Assembly (NCBI RefSeq): GCF_905220415.1
Contig: NC_059541.1
Span: 8,072,501-8,136,500 of the forward strand
Direction of reading: 5' to 3'
Length of the DNA stretch: 64,000 bases
Origin: Colias croceus
Lineage: Eukaryota > Arthropoda > Insecta > Lepidoptera > Pieridae
Shown here: positions 36,775 through 46,900 of the stretch, in pieces
Numbering within the stretch: position 1 is the stretch's first letter
Layout: every line of letters starts with the position of its first letter
Translations under genes and position numbers: made by a program
The notes under the pieces: model-generated
What the model was told of the DNA's origin: nothing
Databases searched by the model: none
Seen by the model: only the letters and a program-made list of their open reading frames with translations

Positions 36775-38196
36775 ATGGCCACTTCCCGTATTCAGGTAAT
36801 AATAAATAATGTTTTTATTAGTTAAACAAAAATATTGCATGATCTACCAATATTGTTGACATTTGTGAACGTGTGACCTTATCATTGCAACAATATATTT
36901 TCTTTTACTACGCAACTTTAACAGGCGACAGCGCGTCAGTTGTCCAAGACATATAAAAGAAGGAGTAGATTTGATATAGGCATTGCGTCTGAGCTACCTG
37001 CTGCTTACAAGAAATTTTGGCATGAATGGAAAGTGCTTAAACCTGCAGCTGTGCACTTTATTCCTCAAGATAGCAAGTGGAAGAGAGACGAATTGACTGG
37101 TGAAACGTTACCTGTACAAAATGTTCCTATCCCCTTGAAATATCCTCCAGAAATACACGAAGGGATATGGGGAGGAGAGGCTATAATCAAAGGTAAATCT
37201 TTGCATTACCGTAAGTCCTTCACTCAAAACTGTAAATATTCTAATCAGAATGAACACTTAATTATTACTATTATTTCTACAATGACAGCTTATCCTAGTG
37301 TTTCATTTTATTAAATAACTTAAATACTTAATACAAATGCATGGTATTTGTTAATTTAAGCAATGATTGATTGCATTATCTTTCAGGTTTCCAGAAGCGC
37401 GATTTAAAGAAACGCAGAGTACCCCATTACTGGGTGCCCGTTCTTAAAAGAACTGTAGTCAAATCAGAAGTGTTGAATACCCATCTTTCAGTGACCGTCA
37501 CTGATCGGACAATTAAGCTTATCAATGACCACTATGGCTTTGACCACTACTTGCTCAAAACACCAGCTTGCGACCTTGTTTCAATGTTAGCCCTGAAACT
37601 GAAAAAACAAATACTAATTGAATTAATGAATGGATGTCCTCGACATGCACATGATGCAGCGAAGCAAAAGGAAATTTATGAGGAATATAAAACGTATTTA
37701 TCCTCTGTAAGACATTTTCAAATTGTTTATTTAATCATATTTTTAGACGAAAGAAAGATTTAACTAACTTTATAAATATGTATTCTGAATATAAATATTT
37801 TTTGTTTTTCAGTACACCCCTGAAGAAGTAGAGTGGTATGGTTTGACTTGGTATGAAGCCCTCAGTAAAGTAGCAAAAATGAAGGAAGCAAATAAACCTG
37901 TTCCTTTGAAAAATGTGTATAGAAAGAATTTAGTTGAAAAACTGAAAGCAGCAGGCATTGAAGTAAAACCTTCCGCTGATGAAATATCGTAAGACAATTT
38001 TTAATTTTATATCAGAGAGTTGTATTACATTTCTCTCATTGTTTTATTTATATATTTGACAATCCAATTTCCTTGCAATATCAAACAAATATATCAAAAG
38101 TATGTTAAATTTTTTAACATGTTTTAATAACATTTCAGGTCCACTACTTCATGGTTGTCGAAAATGAATCCGTTTGGAAAGAAAGATGAAGCTTAG
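36775..38196 (+). CDS. mRpL28: Mitochondrial large ribosomal subunit protein L28 (bL28m)
   Basis: Exons 36775-36795, 36925-37192, 37387-37706, 37813-37988, 38139-38196; GT-AG junctions with consistent phases, 843 nt, 280 aa. Recognised by VPIPLKYPPEIHEGIWGGE near residue 70, the VTVTDRTIKLINDHYGFDHY segment, LLKTPACDL, and EEVEWYGLTWYEAL, all characteristic of animal MRPL28. The N terminus (MATSRIQ then ATARQLSKTYKRRSRF) is basic and lacks acids, fitting a mitochondrial import signal. It acts in the mitochondrial 39S subunit in translation of the respiratory-chain subunits. The tiny 21-nt first coding exon was chosen because it is phase-compatible, has a GT donor (CAG|GTAATA), and gives the extended basic leader; a start at the internal ATG (36940) would be the alternative. 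Confidence 0.93.
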
Positions 38197-38221
38197 TGTA
38201 TTGTTTTAGTGAATATGTAGA

Positions 38222-38273
38222 AATAAAACTATTAAATTGTTGCGTTGTAGAAAACTGTAATATTGAAAATAAA
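38222..38273 (+). terminator. Poly(A) signals of mRpL28
   Basis: Two AATAAA hexamers, 38222-38227 and 38268-38273, lie 26 and 72 bp after the stop codon, giving a very short 3' UTR. Confidence 0.75.
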
Positions 38274-39150
38274 TAGATATTTTACTGCCAAAACTAGCTT
38301 TCTTTTTGTTTGTACCACCATCTTTCTTATGGGACAAGACTAGTCCATAATAAGTAAATATAAAGGAAAATTAGATTATCCGATTACATGTTCATACCTC
38401 CGAACACACTTTCGCTTTAATTTAGTTATACATACCAGCTTGACTTGTCTTAACCAGATAAAAATACAAAGTGCTTATCCTACTGATCTCTATCTTTATC
38501 TATCACCATAATATTTACAGTATTACATATATATCATGCATAATATACATTCTTATAGTTTCGTGATCATAATATTATAAATTTATTAGTACATTATATA
38601 AGAATCATAGATATAGACGAGAAAAAATATTAAGAATGTGATATACGGGACAGGTCGATTTAAATAAATAAAAGCTGATTGTAACTATACATAAAAACGT
38701 CTTTAATTTTTTTTCAGGAATTTTACAATAATTGGAAATATGTTACTACATAATTAACATCATTAATTCTTTGAATACTGCAACAAAATAATAAAAATTT
38801 AATTGATACAAAAAAAATTAATTTATTTCAAAATTATAAAAATAACAATATCCACTCTCTTCATGTATTGTTTTATAAAACATACATAATTTTAATAATT
38901 TTCGTTACTGCTATTGTTATGCGATAGTGGCATTTTTATTTAATGTATTCTATTTCCAGCATAAAAAACGGTATGTTATTAATTATTATTGTCATTTAAA
39001 ATATGATAATACAATGTAATTTGATTTTAATATAAAAATGAGTAAACAAATCAAATTTGTATATAACATACTAGAAGGAGGTATCTAAAGAAAAGCTTAA
39101 ATTATAAACAATCTACAGATCTAAGAAACTGAATCGAAACAACAGAGTAT

Positions 39151-39409
39151 ACAGGGTGTAATCGTTAAATGTGCGCACTGCGCAGGCGATTATTCCGTAG
39201 GTAACTAATGCAGATATATAAAAAATAAATAAACTGATATTGAAAGTACTTTAGCTAACGAGTAAAATGACAATAATAACTTTTAAAAAATAATACGAGA
39301 ATTATCCAAAAATGTTACATGAAAAAAATGTTACTCGTTAGCTAAAGTAATCAATATCAGTAATAGTTACGGAATAATCGCTTGCGCACACTTAACGATT
39401 ACACCCGTC
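39151..39409. mobile_element. MITE with long inverted repeats
   Basis: Begins ACAGGGTGTAATCGTTAA and ends with the complement TTAACGATTACACCC at 39392-39405. Further inward, GCGATTATTCCGTA (about 39185) pairs with TACGGAATAATCGC (about 39367), and CTTTAGCTAACGAGTAA (about 39250) pairs with TTACTCGTTAGCTAAAG (about 39331). The whole 259 bp is thus a foldback with a small centre. Non-coding, a miniature inverted-repeat transposable element. Confidence 0.8.
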
Positions 39410-39794
39410 ATATATGTAGGTATGTTACTATTCTACAAAAAAAAAACTATACATAATAGTAAAAAAAAAAGTCGTCACTAGTATCCTTCAACATTCCGTT
39501 ACACATGAAAGATTAATACATAAGAAGTTGATTTATAATGAAGGACCATAGTATATTTTTTATTTAGGAACTTTTTGAATTGCAATCAATTATGATCCTA
39601 GACACATTGGCAATCTACTATGTAGATACTGGGCAAGAGAATTCTTAGGAATTCTTTTTATAGAAAATTTAAGTAGAAGACACTGAACGAAGAATTATAC
39701 TTAAACAAACTATGTACTAATTCCGATATTATTATTCCTAGTAATACCCAATATCATATAACAACTAACACATCCCAATGTTTTGAAATTTTTT

Positions 39795-40242
39795 ATAACG
39801 CAGTTCATTAAGAAACGAATCTTCAATGGCGGCCAAAGCCGACATTGACATATAGTAGGGTCAGCAAATAAGAAAATAAAAATAACGTAAATGGATAATT
39901 ATTATATTAATTATTTCAAATTGTTTGTTGATAAACTTCTTTGTTATGGTATTTGTGTATCCCCATAATACTTGCAATGAGCCCATAAAACTGAAAAACT
40001 TTTCCCAAAGAACATATTTTGTCAAATTCCAATAAAACATTATTTACTTTCGCAAATGTATGATTGTCATTGTAAATTTATGATAAAAACGATTATAGGG
40101 AAAATCAAATACATTTTAATCAAATACATTTTAGTGATTTAATTTTTCCAATTTTTTTTTGCATGCCGTACGGCCGTGTTTAAGCGAGAGGGAATGATAA
40201 GCGCCGCCATTGAAGATTCGTTTCTTTATTGAACTGCGTTAT
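39795..40242. mobile_element. MITE with 38-39-bp terminal inverted repeats
   Basis: Left end ATAACGCAGTTCATTAAGAA (39795 on) is repeated in inverse at the right end (to 40242); the match extends to AATCTTCAATGGCGG with about one gap and one mismatch. The 448-bp interior has no coding frame. The flanking ATA/TA could be the target duplication. Confidence 0.8.
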
Positions 40243-40461
40243 ATAAATAAGAAGTTATTCGTTGTATGAATGAAAGGTAGACAAACTTCTCAGTTGTTCT
40301 AAAAGTTGTCAAGATTAAATTTAAGATGTTTTAAAGCTATTCTAACATTTGATGAGGCGAAATGATTATTTGATGAGGCCTTTGGGAGGGATTTTATGTA
40401 CTGATTTTATTTATTTACTCGCACTGACGTAGAATCTTTAATTGCGGAACGCTGATTAAAA

Positions 40462-40975
40462 TACACTGCGCGGCAACGGCGCGCGCAATGCAATGTCCGT
40501 CACATAAATTTTGTCGTTACCATGACAACAAGCACGCGCAAATGATTTGTCCCACGGCATGTAGTCCGCCAGCAGTGCGGCAACAGCACGCGCGGTTTGA
40601 ATGAGAACTTAACAATTAGCTAGGGACGTTATGGTGCACTCCAGTTGCAGCGTATCCGGCGGAACGCGGTCCACTAGCAGCGCGGCAACCGCGCGTGCAT
40701 CGTACGTCATCAGGAATACATAACTGGTATGCTCAATTCTGCCAGTTAGCTAGTGGTATGCGCGATTTACGATCAGAGGGGTTAGACAAGTGGCTTTTTA
40801 TTAGCGTAACGTTTGATAGAATAGATTATGAATGTATGAGATTGACATAAGCTGTAGATAAATGTAGCTTACGTCAATCTCATACATTCATAATCTATTC
40901 TATCAAACGTTACGCTAATAGAAAGCCACTTGTCTAGGGGGGCGGTGCGGCAACAGCGCGCGTGGACCGCATTAC
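40462..40975 (-). pseudogene. Decayed tandem copies of the last exon of phosphorylase kinase alpha
   Basis: Read on the minus strand, four stretches resemble the true terminal exon (40994-41209). 40629-40715 reads MTYDARAVAALL then PPDT and LECTIT, against MTYLARAVAALL, PPDT and LECTIT in the gene. 40545-40605 reads ARAVAALLADYMP. About 40462-40490 reads ARAVAAQ, and about 40943-40970 reads TRAVAAP. They lie on the same strand, downstream of the true stop codon, with CTAGCT words after each. Likely remnants of local tandem duplication; they probably fall in the 3' UTR or just after it. None retains the exon's upstream half or a clear splice acceptor. Confidence 0.7.
40783..40936. repeat. Near-perfect hairpin, 70-bp arms, 14-nt loop
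   Basis: Arms 40783-40852 and 40867-40936 are reverse complements with about two mismatches (one near 40797, one near 40848). The structure splits the array of decayed exon copies. If transcribed in the 3' UTR of the minus-strand gene it would fold into a long double-stranded stem. Either a foldback transposon or a recent palindromic duplication. Confidence 0.85.
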
Positions 40976-40993
40976 TTGTCAGCTAGTAGACCA

Positions 40994-43900
40994 TTACGTG
41001 ATGGTGCACTCGAGCGGCGTGTCGGGCGGCATGCGGCCGGCCAGCAGCGCGGCGACGGCCCGCGCGAGGTACGTCATGGTGCCGTAGCTGCCGCTGGGCG
41101 CGCTGTCGTACAGCAGCTGGCACACGCCGGCCGCGCCGCCGCACACCTGCGCGCCGCCGCACGCGCCCGCCTTCGCGCAGCACAGCGTCGCGTCGCCGTT
41201 GCAACGCATCTGTACGGGTGCACATTTTTATTATTATTAAGCTATTGCATAGCTTCTATCGCGGGGCTTGAGCGCGGGGACCGAATCGAGAAATTCCGTA
41301 ACGAAAAAAACCTCACGCTCCCCACTCCGACGGGCGGAGGTGTGGCTTGAAAGCAGTCCCCGAGTGCCACATGTCTTTTTTAATTTGATTTGCCAACAGA
41401 TGTACATCTTATAATTATGTATGTGGTTACTTGTTATTTGTTAAAGACCAGCAACCTCGCAGGACAAGATAGCTAACATCATAAGTAACAACATTTGTTC
41501 TACGACTATTGGCATAACTAGCGAGGTGGCTAAAATTACTGAATACTGAAAATAATTAGATTACATTATAATAATACGGAATGAAATATATGATGGCATG
41601 TACTCCTAATTTTATTAATAAATATATCACAGTATACAAACCTGATCTTCCAAAAATATCTGATTGGCTTTGTGCACCAAATGTTCTACTGTGATCATTC
41701 CACCAAGGTTGTTTATTGTCTTATACTCTACTAATAGAGTAAGAACCATAAGAGCTTCAACGACCAATTGCCTGTACTCGGGTTGTGGGATCGAATTCAG
41801 AACTGTTTCAACTGCCAGTGCGAATTTCAACTCTCCGGACGTCATCTCTTGGGTCAGATTTGGTTGCAGAATTTTGCCCTGGATTACTAGGCCTTGACAC
41901 TGTAACAATTATAATGCTTATTATTAGAAAGGCGCATACTTAAACGAAATAGTTGATGACAATGATGAAATTGAAGATTTGAAAGATTAATAAGTTTGAA
42001 GTAATTTCAGACGTAGCAGTTAAAAACATCATCAAAAAATATAACATTTTTTGCTTAGTGAAACGTTTAGTTTTCGTTGCAATAATACATTGAAAAACTC
42101 ATCTTTAGTACTTGTGTATTTTTTAAATAAATTTTCATTTAATTCGCTATATCAATACTTTTTACACAAAAATCTAAACCAACCTTTTCCAAAACTCCCC
42201 AAACCCGTGGATAGAAGTCCCTGGGGACGCGATTTAGAGCTCCGTCCAAACGGCGACGTCTCAACCATTGGCCTTGACGATCTGGCTCCACTGTTGGGGC
42301 TTGAAATTAAATGTATATTAACTACGAAGTAATAAAAACTTGTTTAAATCTTTTCATATTCCGTTTGGTTACAGAAACGAAAATATGATAGTAGAAATTT
42401 AAGAATCATGCTTTTATCGGATTTAATCAAAATTTTGGAATTGAAAATATACAGGGTTATTTGTAAAACACCGGCAACTTCGCAGGACAAGGTAGCTAAC
42501 ATCATAGCTAACAACATTTGATCTACGACTTTTGGCATAACGCAATAAATTATTTTTAAATGATTTTTTAAGTTTTTATTGTACCCTCCTAACATTTGTA
42601 AGTCTATGTTCTATTCATTATCGAAACGACGACGCGACGCCCCCTTCCCCCTCCCGTTCGCTTCTTGTTTACGTAATTTTTGGAATGCGCGTAGAGTTTA
42701 TAATATTCAAACGGAAAATTAAATGAATATTTATTTTTGTATGAAAATAAAATCTAACAAATCATCAAAAGTCGTAGAACAAATGTTGTTACTTATGATG
42801 TTATCTATCTTGTCCTGCGAGGTTGCTGGTGTTTTACAAGTAACCCTGTATAGAGAATCAATTTTAGATTTTATGCATACTTTGTATAATTATATTTATA
42901 TTCGACGACAATTGCATTTTAATTACAATATAATATAATATAATATTAACGACTTACTTTCTTCAATACCACCCTGAATGTTCTGTCCTTCGAGCACTAT
43001 TTGTGACTTCTTTCCATAACGATTCGATTTGTTGCTAACTATGGAAAAGTTGCCGCGTCCTGCTAAAAAAGTATTGATTATGAATTATTGAAATATTATA
43101 ATATAATACTAGGTTTCCGCCCACGGCTTCGCCCGCGCAGTCAAAGAAAAACCCGCATAGTTCGCGTTCCCGTTTGATTTCCGTGATAAAAAGTAGCGTA
43201 TGTCCTTTCTCGGGTATCAAAATATCTCTATACCAAATTTCATGAAAATTGGTTCAGTAGTTTAGGCGTGATTGAGTAACAGACAGACATAGACTTACTT
43301 TCGCATTTATAATATTAAGTATGGATAGTTGATGTTAAACACATTTTCAATATTTCAGAGAAAGATATTATGTCTTTTTTTTCATAGGTATATTACGTGA
43401 ATTGAAGCTCATAATGATTGCGAGTCGTATAAGAGTAACAAAAGGTTTCAATGCACACATTCAAATTGAACCGGGACAGTTAGGCATAAAGGCAATTAGT
43501 ATGCTTCATATTAAGAACGTGGATCTCATCTTTTTCTATAATTTTTGAAAGGAATTTTTATATTTTTTACATATATACATCAATAATTACAACGCTTTTA
43601 AATCATTAACGATGAAAAATAAGCACTGGAATGAAGTTTTCCGCTATAAAACACACCACAAGTGTCGTGTTAAAACATTGTCCTCATTTTAAACGAAACA
43701 TAAGCAACTTTGCTTTTTTTAATTGCGTTAATTACTTTAGGTCTACCAGAATCTGATGGCATATTTGTATTTAAGAAATAAAAGATTTTCATGTGGCAAC
43801 TTTATTTTACAACTATCAAATTGGTTGTCAAATTATTTGTCTTCTATGCAGTTGATGAATAACGTTTAGGATTTTGTCTAAAAAATCTTCGAAAATGTCG

Positions 43901-46900
43901 CAAAAGCCGCTGCGATCATAAGCAAGAGGTGTTGTTTATAATGTGTATAGAAAAATAGTTGATGAAGAAGGGCCAAACACATCACAATTTTCAATTTTGA
44001 AGATTTTATTGGTAAATTGGACTTACCCGTTTTGATACTTTAAATTAATAACTCAGCCCCCGGAATCTCAGACACAATAGAAAATCTATTGTGTCGTGCA
44101 CCGATCGGGCCGCTGGGAGCTCAATGGGTTAAAAAATATTATAAGTAGGTAACTATAATATTGTTTGTTGTTTACAATATAATTTTATGAAAACTTATTA
44201 CAGGAGTTTCCAATACGGCTATTCGTCAAGTTTTAGCTGTCCAAGTCAATTTTATAATCTGTGTATCTGTTAATACTTACGAAAATAAACATACTTAGTT
44301 TTATTTTATTTTATAAAAAATTATAAGCAATCTGCATTATCATTACATCCATATTTTCACATGGCATAATGATAATGAATATACAAAATATGTAGGTGTG
44401 TAAATAATAATATGTAAAACCTATATATATATATATATAAAAGTAATATGTATATTATACATGTAAGTATGTACCTACATAATATTATTTAGTGGATATC
44501 TCATTATTAAGTATAGTATTGTCCACTTATGTAATGTGACTAATGTAATATTGAGGACAAAATAAAAAATAAGCAGTATCAAGATCGTTCAGTCCATTTT
44601 CCCTAAGGTTGCACATTCAAAATTTTGAATTCCCTAATTGCCATCAGATTCTGGTTTACCTATACAGAGGTTATAATATATGGAGGGACCAAACAACTTC
44701 ATAATACATAACAATTTTAAGCACAAATACATATTAAAATTATTTTAAAAAAATACAATTGGGACAATCATAAGGTTACGATAATACAACTCGCCTTCCC
44801 GTTTGATTTTTTCCCTTATACCAAACAGAGAATTTGCTGCAAAGGAAACTTTGAGTTACAAATGGTGATAGAAATGTTATATTTACTGACTACTGAAAAA
44901 CTTTTGTTACAAGTTTACATATTATAGCCCTAATCGGCTTTATGTTTACCGCAGTCCTTTTAAAACGTAATGTAAAAGGTTCTACGAAGGAAATTCTACT
45001 AGAAATGGCTTAAATAGATTTAAATGAGAACAATGAAAAGTTAATTGAAGAAGTCTATTGAAGAAATTTAAAATAAGCTTAAAAATTATATGATCTGCAA
45101 ATTTCCAATTGATTGATAACATGATGGAGTAATAGCTTAAAACTCACCACTATTGATAGCAAACTCTTTTCCACTGAGAATGTGGTATAAAAGATTCTTC
45201 ATTTCAAACGGTGACAAGTTGAGCAGATGTTCGGACGCCTCCTCACCGTCGCAAGAAAGCGTTCGAGAAAGTTCTGTTGCCATTACCTATAATTTTATAA
45301 AAAAGTGAAAATATTGAAAAGGAGAATAAATCAAATAGTTGAATCTGTTAGTGCAATCTGAAATTCGATTTTTGTACTGAAGCAGCGATAAATAATAAAA
45401 AGAAAGGCATTGAAAAAAAAATATGAATTATTCTCATATTTTCGTTTGTTTACCTGAATAATAAGTCCGACACGAAGACGCAACATTTCCAAGAAGAGTT
45501 GTGGTTCCGTGCGTATAAACATTGCCAAGTATACGAGTAGCTCTTGTGTCAACATAGCCGTACTTTCATCATCACCATACGCCTTAAAAGATAATATACA
45601 TAATAAATAATTTAACTTTACTTATAAAAATATACCAACACTGACGATCACGATACATACAAATATTTTAACAATACAATATCACATAATTACCCCCACT
45701 TTAACTTGACTTAGTGTTCTTAAGTTTAATGTGGGAGTAATTCAGAGTCAACATGCCGCGTGTGCGACGTTGCCGCTCCGGTGCGGTCAGTCTCAGTTTG
45801 TGAGTAGATGCGGCAATGCGTATCCGGGCCACGCACGTGCTCACGTCACGCAACAGCCGGGGGTTACCGTGATGACTTATGGCCGTTCCCAATATCTTAT
45901 CTATCTTACGATAGATAGAACCTTACTAGCTGTCGGAGATAGCTGATATCTATAACCGTAGTTTGAATATTGGGAACGGCCATTAAGGAAATTCTAGTGG
46001 AAAACTGATGGCGATACAAGACCTTTACAAGCTATAGTTCTGTCTTTTATCCTCATAGGAATTAGTAACTTGAGAAGTCATGGTTATTCCCATTGTCTGG
46101 CATGTTTCTTACAGTACCATAAATTACATTGTTTTCCCTATTTGAAAAATTAAAAAAAAATATTAACTGTATAATATTACCTTTTTACTTCCATTCTGAC
46201 GAAATGACTGCATGTAAAATATTAAAAAAAGATTAAAAGGAATGTGTCATAAATCTTATTAACGGTGCCATTTTAACTAGCAGATAAAAGAAAAACTCAC
46301 ACAATGAATCAGCTGCCTCAACTCGTTCTCCGGCAAAGGCGCAGTTATAGTGTACTCATTGTTAGGCGGCATTCCCACTGTGATCTGTTTCTGTCTCACC
46401 AACAAGTCTGTTACAGCCTTAGCCAAGTCTTCCACCCTCTTGCCCAACATACCAGCAGAGTGACGAACGAGTCCCCAAAGCTTTTCGGAACATGCCTTTT
46501 CATACAGCACTTTGAGCAGATCTTTCACTATTACTGGCTTGCCATTTTCCAACATTCCTGAATAGTAAAATGAAACATTGGAAGAAATAAAGATTATTAT
46601 TAATTAATAATTATTATTCTGATTACTTTGACTGAGGTATATATTATGACAATAAGGACCTAGTGAAGAAAATTATATTACGAAAAAATCAAAAAGCTTT
46701 TATAGTCGAAAATTTTTCCAACACACTAGTGTGTAGGAAAATTTATACTTATGTAAATAAAAGTCATCCAAAATATGGTAATCAATGATGGTGTTTTCTC
46801 TAAATCAATTTTTGATTTATTTATTCAACTGACCAACATTTTAAATTGTATAACAATAAAAAAAATACCAGTATTGAACTCCAGTCCATGTGTATCGACC

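Larger units (their letters stand above)
38290..40460. other. Intergenic region between convergent mRpL28 and phosphorylase kinase alpha
   Basis: AT-rich and gene-free. It holds two inverted-repeat elements described separately (39151-39409 and 39795-40242). No coding frame beyond chance is visible. Confidence 0.55.

Noticed and set aside
40976..41350. Plus-strand open frame rich in Ala and Arg
   Set aside because: It is the GC-rich antisense of PHKA's terminal exon; the minus-strand reading matches the family and this one matches nothing.
45731..45946. Small plus-strand frame and opposing 63-codon frame in a PHKA intron
   Set aside because: Overlap a MITE and GC-rich patch; no splice phase fit to PHKA and no domain.
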